From the NCBI RefSeq assembly GCF_021491375.1, contig NZ_JAKEVY010000004.1:1-64000 (forward strand): 64,000 bases of DNA, given 5' to 3'. Made by a program: the position numbers and the translations under genes. Of this stretch, positions 44,345 through 52,616 are shown in pieces (the stretch's first letter is position 1; each line of letters begins with the position of its first letter). The stretch is from Flavihumibacter fluminis (GTDB lineage Bacteria > Bacteroidota > Bacteroidia > Chitinophagales > Chitinophagaceae). The notes under the pieces were generated by a model. The model was not told the origin of the DNA. It saw nothing but the letters and a program-made list of their open reading frames with translations, and searched no databases.

Positions 44345-44427
44345 ATAACAATCATAAAATTTTTGCTTAAGTCACTGGTTGGTAGTAAGCACACTAAAGC
44401 CACTCGTCCATACGGGTGGCTTTTTTC
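44345..44427 (+). ncRNA. Candidate small RNA or leader attenuator divergent from oxyR
   Basis: Between the promoter above and a strong terminator lies an approximately 82-nt stretch without any ATG. It can fold into two hairpins: a 6-bp stem TGCTTA/TAAGCA (44364-44369 with 44386-44391), then the terminator stem (44396-44407 with 44412-44423, one G-T pair) followed by a run of T residues. This is the usual build of a trans-acting small RNA. The place and the OxyR site recall oxyS, divergent from oxyR in E. coli, but there is no claim of sequence homology. It could instead be an attenuator for the gene 26 nt further on. Confidence 0.5.
44396..44427 (+). terminator. Intrinsic terminator of the oxyR-divergent transcript
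   Basis: A 12-bp stem AAAGCCACTCGT/ACGGGTGGCTTT with loop CCAT and a T-run to 44426. It lies upstream of the start at 44453, so it cannot be the end of that gene. Confidence 0.85.
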
Positions 44428-44452
44428 ATTATATTGGGTCAAATTTCCTCCA

Positions 44453-45151
44453 ATGCAACGAACCCACTTTATGGCCCTGCTTGCCCTGGGCTGGCTGGCC
44501 TGTAATGATGGTATTGAAGTAACAACAGATATAACAGTTCCGGAAACCCGAACCGCCCTTTCACTGAATGAACTGGCTTCCTACTATGCAGATACATTAC
44601 CCTGCGCCAGTTGTGAAGGGATCTTCACCGAATTGGCTATACTGGATGACAGCACCTATTTTCTATCCGAATCATATATCGGAGAACAAAGCCAGCCCCT
44701 GGGTTCTATCGGCAGATTCAGCCGGGAAGGCGATGTTCTTACCCTGGGGTCTGCTGATGACAGCGCCCGCAGATTCAAGATCATGGAAGACCGTGTTGTG
44801 CAATTGGACAAAGATGGCTCTGAGATGATAACCGGACTGGATTACAGTCTTGAACAAACAACCCAACCAGTCAACCTGATCACCCGCCCTTTTTTGACGA
44901 ATGGATTCCTGAAAATTGAAAACAACCAGGGGAATTTTCAACCCTGCGGAATTGCACAAAGCTGGGAACTTATGAATGATGCAGGAATTAAAGAAGCCAA
45001 TCGGTTTTTTGCAAAACAGGCAGCCAAACTTGCTGAAGGAGTATATGTTCGTGCTTCCATTGAATTGCAGCCGGCAAACGATAGTACAGGCTTAGCTTTC
45101 CATGTTAAACTGAATACCGTTTCGGAACAGCTTGCAACTGGCTGCCAGTAA
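44453..45151 (+). CDS. NlpE N-terminal-domain-like lipoprotein
   Basis: A 232-residue lipoprotein from ATG 44453: lipobox LGWLAC (Cys about 17); the upstream extension of the frame runs through the terminator and is rejected. Residues about 40-130 resemble the NlpE/copper-resistance N-terminal domain, with the CxxC-bearing segment YADTLPCASCEGIFTEL and the strand order TYFLSESYIGE. NlpE of E. coli signals envelope and surface stress to Cpx; the role here is unknown. The C-terminal half is unfamiliar. Its position after the OxyR-linked promoter and terminator suggests oxidative-stress control by read-through, as inference. Confidence 0.75.
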   Translation: MQRTHFMALLALGWLACNDGIEVTTDITVPETRTALSLNELASYYADTLPCASCEGIFTELAILDDSTYFLSESYIGEQSQPLGSIGRFSREGDVLTLGSADDSARRFKIMEDRVVQLDKDGSEMITGLDYSLEQTTQPVNLITRPFLTNGFLKIENNQGNFQPCGIAQSWELMNDAGIKEANRFFAKQAAKLAEGVYVRASIELQPANDSTGLAFHVKLNTVSEQLATGCQ

Positions 45152-46063
45152 TCAGCCTTTATCTACCAGTCGAACTTCTGATGGAGAAACCAGTAACTGA
45201 TACCTCGCACCAACTTTCAGGGCGTAATTTTCTTTTTCATGACTGACCGGAAAACCAAAGCAAACCGGGTAATCACGATCCTTAACCAGGTGATGCAGGA
45301 TTTCTTCCACGGTTTGACCAAAAGGGCGTTCTGTATCTTTATTATCCGTAAACCCACCTAATACAAGTCCGGCTAATCCATCCAGCAGACCAGCTCTTTT
45401 TAACTGGTAAAACATGCGGTCTACATTGTATAATAGTTCTCCCACATCTTCAAGGAACAGTATTTTCCCCTTTGTTTTATAGGCAGAGTTTGTTCCGACC
45501 AGGTGTGCAATCAAACTCAGGTTGCCACCTACCAGTCGCCCCTGTGCAGTTCCAGCAATATTAAAGGGATGAGGTGTAGCCTGGTATTCCGATTTTTCAC
45601 CGAGCAACATTGCTTTGAGTGAATGAACATAGGGATTTTCATCGCCACCTTCATTAAAGGCTGCAGCCATGGGTCCATGAATGCTTGCAATTCCGCATAC
45701 CCTGTTAAGATGTGCATGCAGTACTGTGATATCGCTAAAACCAATAATCCATTTGGGGCGACGTTCGAATTTTTTAAAATCAAGCTGATCTATGATACGC
45801 CCCATCCCATATCCGCCTCTTCCGCAAAGGATGGCCTTGATTTTTTTATCATCCAGCATGCGTTGCAGATCCAGTTTGCGCTCCTCATCCGTCCCTGAGA
45901 AATAGGTAGTTGAGGCACTATTCATAGTAGCACCCAGCTCCACATTAAATCCCCAGTCCTGCAGGGTTTGCACGCAGGTTTGCCATTTTTCAGGTGCCAT
46001 AAAACCAGCCGGACAAACCATTCCAATGGTATCGCCTTTTTGTAAGTAGGGAGGATAAATCAT
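45152..46063 (-). CDS. LD-carboxypeptidase (peptidase S66)
   Basis: A 303-residue enzyme of the S66 family, which removes the terminal D-amino acid from tetrapeptide murein fragments during cell-wall recycling. The catalytic triad is visible: Ser 110 in IIGFSDITVLH, Glu 205 in LFLEDVGE and His 275 in GFPVSHEKEN. It has no signal peptide and so is cytosolic like LdcA. Its stop abuts that of the NlpE-like gene. A near-consensus -7 box is 4 nt from the ATG. A secreted paralogue is at 58630-59664. Confidence 0.93.
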   Translation of the reverse strand: MIYPPYLQKGDTIGMVCPAGFMAPEKWQTCVQTLQDWGFNVELGATMNSASTTYFSGTDEERKLDLQRMLDDKKIKAILCGRGGYGMGRIIDQLDFKKFERRPKWIIGFSDITVLHAHLNRVCGIASIHGPMAAAFNEGGDENPYVHSLKAMLLGEKSEYQATPHPFNIAGTAQGRLVGGNLSLIAHLVGTNSAYKTKGKILFLEDVGELLYNVDRMFYQLKRAGLLDGLAGLVLGGFTDNKDTERPFGQTVEEILHHLVKDRDYPVCFGFPVSHEKENYALKVGARYQLLVSPSEVRLVDKG

Positions 46064-46067
46064 ACTT

Positions 46068-46075
46068 CAAATATC
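46068..46075 (-). promoter_or_regulatory. -7-like box with leaderless spacing before the LD-carboxypeptidase
   Basis: GATATTTG on the minus strand (7 of 8 to TAnnTTTG), then AAGT, then the ATG at 46063. Confidence 0.4.
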
Positions 46076-46102
46076 GGTTTCCTTCCTTATTCCCTTTTAA
46101 CT

Positions 46103-46121
46103 TGTGTATTTTTAATACACA
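46103..46121. promoter_or_regulatory. 19-bp perfect palindrome touching a start codon
   Basis: TGTGTATT-TTT-AATACACA ends on the A of the ATG at 46121. It could be an operator for a dimeric repressor or an mRNA hairpin (8-bp stem, 3-nt loop) that blocks initiation of the transporter gene. Confidence 0.55.
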
Positions 46122-47440
46122 TGAAAGGCTTAGAACAAAAATGGAAGGCACCCGAACAAGCCCGGATTTCCTGGTTCCTGATTCGGTGGACCATTTTGGC
46201 AATCCCTCTTGCGATTTTGGTTGGAAGCCTGGTGGCCTTTTTTCTCTGGTCCTTGGATGAAGTCACCAACCTGCGACTTCGAAATCCCTGGTTACTGGCT
46301 TTTTTACCAGCCGCCGGCGTACTTATTTATTTTTTATATGACCTGGCTGGCAAAAGAACCGAAAAAGGGAACAACCTGATCCTGGACGAAATTCATGAAC
46401 CCAGTACCGGCATTCCACTAAGGCTGGCCCCACTGGTATTGATAGCGACCCTGATCACCCATTTGTTTGGCGGATCAGCCGGGCGAGAAGGCACAGCAGT
46501 TCAGATGGGAGGCAGCCTTGCCGATGCACTGGCAAAACCTTTCCGGCTGGATCAGGAAGATCGCAAAACCCTACTCCTCTGCGGAATGGCTGCCGGATTT
46601 GGGGCAGTATTTGGCACCCCGGTAACCGGTGCTCTGTTTGCTGTGGAGGTATTATTTCTTGGACAGATCCTGCATACCGCGCTACTCCCCTGCCTGATCG
46701 CCAGTTTGCTGGCTGATATCACCTGCCAGTTCTGGGGCGTTGGGCATGTGAGTTATTCCATTCTATCTGAGGCGATAACACTCACGGTGCCGGAAAACTG
46801 GTGGAACTCAGGCATGTTGCTGGTTAAAGTAATTCTCCTCGGAGCCTGCGCGGGATTGGTTAGTGCCTGTTTCAGTATGCTAACCAACCAGGTTAAATAC
46901 ATCTCCAATATGCTGATTCCCAGGCCCTGGCTGGTACCAATTGCAGGGGGATTAATCATAATTGGACTCAGTATGATACCAGGCAACCAGGACTATCTGG
47001 GGCTGGGAGTCTGGAATGCCGATCCATCAGTAGTCACCATCAGCTCTGCTTTCAGTACGGGAGGAGCGGAAACTTTCAGTTGGGTCTGGAAACTGTTATT
47101 TACAGCCATCACTATAGGGATGGGATTCAAAGGAGGCGAGGTTACCCCCCTGTTTTTTATCGGTGCTACGCTTGGCAACGTTCTGGCTGTATGGATGGGG
47201 GCTCCGGTAGACCTGATGGCAGGACTTGGTTTTATTGCCATGTTTGCTGCAGCCACCAACACACCTATTGCCTGCACTATTATGGGAATTGAATTATTTG
47301 GCGGAGAGCATTTTCTGTTTTTCGCAATTGCCTGTTTTACTGCCTATTATTTCAGTGGCCATACCGGTATCTATAGTTCCCAGCGCAGCGGTATCCCTAA
47401 AACGGGCAGGCTTTTAAAAAAGATTGAGGATGAGCCGTAG
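46121..47440 (+). CDS. CLC-family anion transporter, probably CLC-F type (fluoride/proton)
   Basis: A 439-residue membrane protein with ten or more helices. The gating-glutamate motif is GREGT (Glu 123), not GREGP. The inner-gate region that reads GSGIP in chloride channels is GNNLILDEI (83-91), lacking the conserved Ser, and the GKxxGP motif is replaced by GGEVTPLF (Val 341, Thr 342). These are features I associate with CLC-F fluoride/proton antiporters such as Pseudomonas EriC-F. I found no fluoride riboswitch upstream, only the palindrome at the start codon. Chloride transport remains possible. Confidence 0.78.
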   Translation: MKGLEQKWKAPEQARISWFLIRWTILAIPLAILVGSLVAFFLWSLDEVTNLRLRNPWLLAFLPAAGVLIYFLYDLAGKRTEKGNNLILDEIHEPSTGIPLRLAPLVLIATLITHLFGGSAGREGTAVQMGGSLADALAKPFRLDQEDRKTLLLCGMAAGFGAVFGTPVTGALFAVEVLFLGQILHTALLPCLIASLLADITCQFWGVGHVSYSILSEAITLTVPENWWNSGMLLVKVILLGACAGLVSACFSMLTNQVKYISNMLIPRPWLVPIAGGLIIIGLSMIPGNQDYLGLGVWNADPSVVTISSAFSTGGAETFSWVWKLLFTAITIGMGFKGGEVTPLFFIGATLGNVLAVWMGAPVDLMAGLGFIAMFAAATNTPIACTIMGIELFGGEHFLFFAIACFTAYYFSGHTGIYSSQRSGIPKTGRLLKKIEDEP

Positions 47441-47485
47441 GTTTTTATAAGAATCAGCGTCCAATACTTCACAGACCTATATTAT

Positions 47486-50332
47486 ATGAAGTATTTCCTT
47501 GGACTCGTGCTGGTTTTGGTTTCAGTTTTACCTTCCTATGCACAAAACCGGATTACCGGAAAGATTGAAGACAGTACCGCCAAAGCTCCCTTAACAGGCG
47601 CCACTGTACAACTCCGGAACAGTAATTTCAGTAGAAATGCAGTAACGGATAAGACCGGCTCCTTTAGTTTTTCAGAGATTCCTAATGGATCTTACAAAGT
47701 TGCTATCTCCTTTGTTGGTTTTGCCCCCTTTGAAAAACTGGTAACCCTGCGGGGTGGTGAAACCAGTTTGGGTACCATCCGGCTGGCAAAAGGCGAAGAT
47801 GCCCTGGAAGAAGTAGTAGTAAAAGCAACTACCCCTCCTGCCCAGCAGAAAGGCGATACTGTTCAGTTCAATGCCAGCCAGTTCAAAGTGAATCCCGATG
47901 CAAATGTGGAAGACCTGGTTAAAAAAATGCCGGGTGTATCCATAGAAAACGGTCAGGTCAAAGCCCAGGGAGAACAGGTTCGAAAAGTAACTGTGGATGG
48001 CCGTGAGTTCTTTGGAGATGATGCCACGGCCGCGTTGCGTAATCTGCCTGCCGATGTAGTAGATAAAATCCAGGTATTTGATCGTTTGAGCGACCAGGCA
48101 CAACTTACCGGTTTTGATGATGGTCAGGGGTATAAAGCTATCAACATTGTAACAAAAGAAGATCGCAGGGCCGGGCAGTTCGGCAGAGTATATGCCGGTT
48201 ATGGAACCAATGATCGCTACCAGGGCGGAGGCTCTGTCAATTTCTTTAACAAGGAACGCCGCATATCGGTGGTTGGGCTTTTCAATAATATCAATCAGCA
48301 AAACTTCTCAAGCTCTGATTTATTGGGACTTTCAGGTGGTGGAAGTGGCCGTGGTGGTGGTGCTGGCAGAGGCGGTGGAGGCAACTTCCAGGTACCCGGA
48401 TCCAATGGGATTACTACCACCAATGCATTGGGCATCAACTTCAGTGATCTCTGGGGCAAGAATTTCAATGTAAGCGGCAGTTATTTCTTTAACAATGCCA
48501 ACAATGAGAATGATTCCAGATCAACCCGCGAACAATTCATCCGCCCGGATTCCAGCACTTTCTACAACGAAGAATCACTGAGTGAAAACAAGAATTTCAA
48601 CCACCGCGTCAACATGCGGATGGAATACAAGATTGATTCTAACAATACGCTTTTGATCATACCCAGCTTCAGCTACCAGAAGAATGATATACAGAACACG
48701 ATCAGCGGTATTCAGACACAACAAAATGGTGACCTGATCAGCGAAACCGAAAACCGAAACCGCACCACCGGAAATGGTTACAACTTCAATAATACCCTGT
48801 TGTATCGCCATTCCTTCGGCAAAAGAGGAAGATCCATTTCAGTTGGAATTACAACAGGTATCAATGACCGAAACAGCCAGAAGGATGTTTCAGCGATTTC
48901 AACTTTCTACAAAGCCGGTATACCAACCAATGATTCTTTGTTACAGCAACAATTGGCCGACACCAAGGGATATAATTTATCAGGAAATATTTCTTACACC
49001 GAACCTATTGGTAAACGCGGACAATTGCAATTCAGCTACAACCCTTCCTTTACCAAAAGCGATGCAGATCAACGTACCTGGGCATTTGACAATACAACGG
49101 ACAAGTTCAGCATCCTCGATACCAGTTTATCCAATGTGTTTGTAAATGAGGTGACCACACATCGTGGTGGCGTTACCTATAGGATCGGGGATCGTAACAT
49201 GAACCTCAATATCGGACTGGATGCACAGCATACCACGCTGGATAACAACCAAACCTATCCGCAAACCGGCAACCTGAAAAAGACATTCAGCAATTTGTTA
49301 CCAAACGCTTTCTTTCGCAAGAAACTCAGCGACAGGAGTAATATCCGCATCTTTTACAGAAGCAGTACTAACAATCCTTCCGTAAATCAGTTGCAGAATG
49401 TGATCAACAACACCAATCCTTTGTTCCTGAATACTGGTAATCCGGAGCTCGAACAGACCGTGAGTAACCGCGTTGGTGGCCGCTACACGTATACCAATAG
49501 CAGGAAAGGAAACAGTTTCTTTGTGAACTTCTTTGCAACGCAATCGGACAATTTTATCACCAATGCAACTTATACTGCTTTTTCGGATTCCGTACTAACA
49601 CCAACGGTTACCCTAAGAGAAGGAGCACAGTTGTCCAAACCGGTCAATCTGAATGGATATTGGTCGGCCAATACCATGTTCACCTATTCCTTTCCATTTA
49701 AAGCAATAAAATCGAACCTGACTTTTAATGCGGGGGGAAATTTCAGTAAAACACCTGGCATTATCAACAGTGTATCTAACATTGCACGCAATACAACCTG
49801 GAGTGGAGGAATGGTCATCGCCAGCAATATCAGTGAGTATGTCGATTTTAACCTGAATTACAATGCGAATTACAGTACGGTTAAAAACAGTTTCCAGCAA
49901 TCGCTGAACAATAATTATTTCAGTCAGTCTGCCGGCCTGGGTGTAAACCTGTTGAGTAAAAATGGATGGATCTTTAATACCGATATCAACAATCAATTGT
50001 TCCGTGGTTTGACAGCTGCATTCAATCAGAACTTCTGGTTGTGGAATATGGGTGTTGGGAAAAAATTCCTGAAGGACCAGAAAGGTGAACTACACTTAAG
50101 CGTATTTGACTTACTAAAGCAGAACCGAAGCATTAGCAGAACCATTCAACCGAACTATATTGAAGACAACCAGACGCAAGTGCTGACACAATATTTCATG
50201 CTGACCTTCTCTTACCGGATCAAGAATTTTGGTAAGGCTCCTGCCCCGCAACGTCGTCAGGGGCCCTGGGGGCCTGGTGGCGGTCCCGGAGGATTTGGTG
50301 GTCCGGGTGGTTTTGGCGGAACAATGAATTAA
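47486..50332 (+). CDS. TonB-dependent-receptor-like outer-membrane beta-barrel protein
   Basis: A 948-residue outer-membrane protein with signal peptide 1-19 (ending SYAQ), a CarboxypepD_reg domain (about 22-105), a plug-like domain that contains DANVEDLVKKMPGVSIENGQV (about 140-160) and a large barrel. This is the outer membrane beta-barrel family typical of Bacteroidota, without the SusC signature and without a SusD partner. Gly-rich loops occur at about 285-300 and at the C-terminus (runs of GGPGGFGG), an unusual end for a barrel. A sigma, anti-sigma-like and Spy-like gene set follows on the same strand. Confidence 0.9.
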   Translation: MKYFLGLVLVLVSVLPSYAQNRITGKIEDSTAKAPLTGATVQLRNSNFSRNAVTDKTGSFSFSEIPNGSYKVAISFVGFAPFEKLVTLRGGETSLGTIRLAKGEDALEEVVVKATTPPAQQKGDTVQFNASQFKVNPDANVEDLVKKMPGVSIENGQVKAQGEQVRKVTVDGREFFGDDATAALRNLPADVVDKIQVFDRLSDQAQLTGFDDGQGYKAINIVTKEDRRAGQFGRVYAGYGTNDRYQGGGSVNFFNKERRISVVGLFNNINQQNFSSSDLLGLSGGGSGRGGGAGRGGGGNFQVPGSNGITTTNALGINFSDLWGKNFNVSGSYFFNNANNENDSRSTREQFIRPDSSTFYNEESLSENKNFNHRVNMRMEYKIDSNNTLLIIPSFSYQKNDIQNTISGIQTQQNGDLISETENRNRTTGNGYNFNNTLLYRHSFGKRGRSISVGITTGINDRNSQKDVSAISTFYKAGIPTNDSLLQQQLADTKGYNLSGNISYTEPIGKRGQLQFSYNPSFTKSDADQRTWAFDNTTDKFSILDTSLSNVFVNEVTTHRGGVTYRIGDRNMNLNIGLDAQHTTLDNNQTYPQTGNLKKTFSNLLPNAFFRKKLSDRSNIRIFYRSSTNNPSVNQLQNVINNTNPLFLNTGNPELEQTVSNRVGGRYTYTNSRKGNSFFVNFFATQSDNFITNATYTAFSDSVLTPTVTLREGAQLSKPVNLNGYWSANTMFTYSFPFKAIKSNLTFNAGGNFSKTPGIINSVSNIARNTTWSGGMVIASNISEYVDFNLNYNANYSTVKNSFQQSLNNNYFSQSAGLGVNLLSKNGWIFNTDINNQLFRGLTAAFNQNFWLWNMGVGKKFLKDQKGELHLSVFDLLKQNRSISRTIQPNYIEDNQTQVLTQYFMLTFSYRIKNFGKAPAPQRRQGPWGPGGGPGGFGGPGGFGGTMN

Positions 50333-50371
50333 CCTGTAAATTGGGGCTGAAACAGGCAATCAGAAAAAAAA

Positions 50372-50950
50372 GTGACCGATCCCCAATTTATAGAACTGCT
50401 TCGCAAGGGAGATGAAACAGCTTTTCATCAACTGGTGGAGGATTGGAAAGACAGGATATACAATACAGCACTTGGATTGGTGCAGCAGGCAGAGGATGCA
50501 GAGGAAATAACACAGGATGTTTTTATTATCGCCTGGAAATCGGTACAACAGTTCAGAGGCGAATCCAGTATCCAGACCTGGCTGTATAAAATAGCGGTAC
50601 ACCAGTCGCTCGATTGCATCAGAAGAAGAAAACGCAAGAAACGATTTGGCTTCCTGGTGCCGCTTTTTGGATCGGAAGAAGAACAGGAGCAGGAACCCGG
50701 AAATTTTCTGCATCCGGGTGTGCAATTGGAGAAAAAGCAGGAAGCGCAGGTTTTGTTTAAAGCGATTCGTAAATTACCGGAACAGCAGCGTGTGGCATAC
50801 AGCTTGCAGAAAATTGAAGGATTGGCCATTAAAGAAATAGCACAGGTATTGGAAACAACGGACGGAGCTGTGGAAGCATTGTTGAACCGGGCAAAAACCA
50901 ATTTGCAAAAAATATTGAGTAGCTATTATCAAACACACAGAGATGACTAA
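50372..50950 (+). CDS. ECF RNA polymerase sigma factor
   Basis: A 192-residue factor starting with GTG at 50372, 39 nt after the barrel gene. Region 2 includes EDAEEITQDVFIIAWKSV and IQTWLYKIAVHQSLD; region 4 includes LPEQQRVAYSLQKIEGLAIKEIA and the helix-turn-helix VEALLNRAKTNL. A basic insertion and a linker with Glu/Gln (about 90-120) separate the regions. Its end overlaps the next gene, a small single-helix membrane protein that may restrain it. With the Spy-like gene this forms a candidate envelope-stress unit. Confidence 0.93.
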   Translation: MTDPQFIELLRKGDETAFHQLVEDWKDRIYNTALGLVQQAEDAEEITQDVFIIAWKSVQQFRGESSIQTWLYKIAVHQSLDCIRRRKRKKRFGFLVPLFGSEEEQEQEPGNFLHPGVQLEKKQEAQVLFKAIRKLPEQQRVAYSLQKIEGLAIKEIAQVLETTDGAVEALLNRAKTNLQKILSSYYQTHRDD

Positions 50951-51272
50951 TAAAAATCAGGTACAGGATCAGGTCGCGAAAGCGATGAGCAGTTTGGACG
51001 GCATTCAGCCGGCCACCGCTAACCCTCATCTGTACACGCGCATCAAAGCGAAGCTGGAGCAGGAGAAAAGCAGTTGGGGATGGCTGGCTGCATTTCTCTC
51101 AAGACCTATTGTGGCCGTTGCGCTGGTGGCTACCGTCATCCTGATAAACATTTTAACCATCACCGCCAATCGGTCGGTTCCGGAAGAAACGACTGATCAA
51201 CTGGTAAGTTTGGCACAGGACTACAGCTTCCAGCCTTCCAATATCCTGGAGAATGGTTTTAATCAACCCTGA
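50943..51272 (+). CDS. Small single-helix membrane protein, putative anti-sigma factor
   Basis: A 109-residue protein overlapping the sigma gene by 8 bp. A soluble N-terminal part (1-55, LYTRIKAKLEQEK) is followed by one transmembrane helix (about 57-75, RPIVAVALVATVILINIL) and a short periplasmic tail. Size, topology and coupling to the sigma gene fit an anti-sigma factor, but no conserved anti-sigma domain is recognisable. The next gene begins 5 nt after its stop. Confidence 0.75.
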   Translation: MTNKNQVQDQVAKAMSSLDGIQPATANPHLYTRIKAKLEQEKSSWGWLAAFLSRPIVAVALVATVILINILTITANRSVPEETTDQLVSLAQDYSFQPSNILENGFNQP

Positions 51273-51277
51273 TTCGT

Positions 51278-51730
51278 ATGCAGAATAAAACATTAATCAT
51301 AGTCATAGCAGCCCTGCTGATCAGCAACCTGGTATTGCTGGGTGCTTATTTCTGGGGGCGGGAGAAAAAAACACCCCAGACCAACCGGAATGACCGGTCT
51401 CCCGTGGAATACATGACAAGAGAAATTGGTTTTGACAGTACCCAAAAGCAACAGTTTCGGGAACTCTGGGAAACAGTATCTAACAACAACCGGGGATTAT
51501 ATGATTCGATTCGTCAGAATCGGGAGGCATTGTATGCTAATTTAAAACTGGAACCTCAGCCGGAAACATTGATCGACTCATTAGCTGGGAAAATAGCCGG
51601 TTTTGAAAAGCAGATCAGTATGAATAATTACCGGCATTTCAGAAAAGTTCGGGCTATTTGCAGCAATGAACAGCAGGTAAAACTGGATACGGTCATCAAC
51701 CGATTGGCCAAAAAAACCAGGAGGCGTTAA
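51278..51730 (+). CDS. Spy/CpxP-like periplasmic protein (heavy-metal-resistance family)
   Basis: A 150-residue protein with an N-terminal membrane anchor (about 5-25) and a helical periplasmic body. The layout and segments such as LGFDSTQKQQF-like IGFDSTQKQQFRELW and a second repeat near the C-terminus resemble the Spy/CpxP or metal-sensing chaperone family. Together with the sigma and anti-sigma-like genes it fits a periplasmic stress sensor or effector. It ends 4 bp into the 3' end of map on the other strand. Confidence 0.75.
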   Translation: MQNKTLIIVIAALLISNLVLLGAYFWGREKKTPQTNRNDRSPVEYMTREIGFDSTQKQQFRELWETVSNNNRGLYDSIRQNREALYANLKLEPQPETLIDSLAGKIAGFEKQISMNNYRHFRKVRAICSNEQQVKLDTVINRLAKKTRRR

Positions 51731-52485
51731 ATTTCATTGGCCGCAGTTAAAATGAGCGGCTCTTTTTCAGTAACCATGATGGTATGTTCATGCTGGGCAA
51801 CATAACTTCCATCTCCGGTAACCAGTGTCCATCCATCTTTCAATTCTTTCGCCCGCTGACCGCCTGTTGAGATAAAGGTTTCAATAGCCACTACCATATT
51901 TTTCCGGAAACGGTCCTTGTTGAAGGGATCAAAATAATTAGCAATGGAATGTGGGTATTCGTGCAGGCTTCTTCCAATACCATGCCCTGTAAGATTCCGG
52001 ATAACGCGAAAGCCTTCTTTTTTTGCAGACAGCTCAATCATTCTTCCCATTTCAGCGATTTTCATACCGGGCCGGATGGCTGCAATAGTTTTAAGGAGAA
52101 TATCGCGGGAAGTATTCACCAGTTTAGCATGACCATGAAGATCAGCACCCAATACAAACGAGCCTCCATTATCACCCCAATAGCCGTTTAATTCAGCAGA
52201 GACATCAATATTGACCAGGTCACCTTCTGCAAGAATTTTGTCCTTACCGGGAATTCCGTGTGCCACTTCCTGGTTCACGCTGATACAAGTATATCCGGGA
52301 AACCCATAAGTGAGTTTAGGAGCAGGCCGTGCTCCGAAGTCAGCTAGTATCTCTGCTCCATATTCATCCAGCTCGGCACAGTTCATACCGGGTTTGGCAA
52401 ATTCCCTCATTTTTTTAAGCGTAATGGCAACGGCTGTGCTAACAGCCTGCATTCCCAATAAATCTGCTGTTGAACTAATTGACAT
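51727..52485 (-). CDS. map: Type I methionine aminopeptidase
   Basis: Map removes the initiator methionine from new proteins. The 252-residue enzyme has all five metal ligands: Asp 94 in VNIDVSAE, Asp 105 in YWGDNGGSF, His 168 in TGHGIGRSLH, a Glu near 202 in VVAIETF and a Glu in AQHEHTIMVT; His 76 of the substrate pocket is in VAHGIPG. A promoter lies 4 nt before the ATG, so the mRNA is probably leaderless. It is not in the usual secY-map-infA cluster. Confidence 0.97.
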   Translation of the reverse strand: MSISSTADLLGMQAVSTAVAITLKKMREFAKPGMNCAELDEYGAEILADFGARPAPKLTYGFPGYTCISVNQEVAHGIPGKDKILAEGDLVNIDVSAELNGYWGDNGGSFVLGADLHGHAKLVNTSRDILLKTIAAIRPGMKIAEMGRMIELSAKKEGFRVIRNLTGHGIGRSLHEYPHSIANYFDPFNKDRFRKNMVVAIETFISTGGQRAKELKDGWTLVTGDGSYVAQHEHTIMVTEKEPLILTAANEI

Positions 52486-52489
52486 AAGT

Positions 52490-52520
52490 CAAAGGTAGGG
52501 AAGACTAAAGTCAACTCAAC
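52490..52520 (-). promoter_or_regulatory. Promoter of map, leaderless spacing
   Basis: Minus-strand GTTG (52520-52517), 19 bp, TACCTTTG (52497-52490), then ACTT and the ATG at 52485. The -7 box is a full match and the spacer is ideal. Confidence 0.7.
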
Positions 52521-52616
52521 ATTAAATACTTTATCTTATAATTGTATATCGTTAAGGCATAAAGAACAGGCAATTGATTCTTACCCTGGAAGCTCAACAT
52601 TGAGTCAATAAGTTAT

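Noticed and set aside
46064-46120. Fluoride riboswitch before the CLC-F-like gene
   Set aside because: The gap is too short and lacks the GGNGAUGG and CUGAUG elements.
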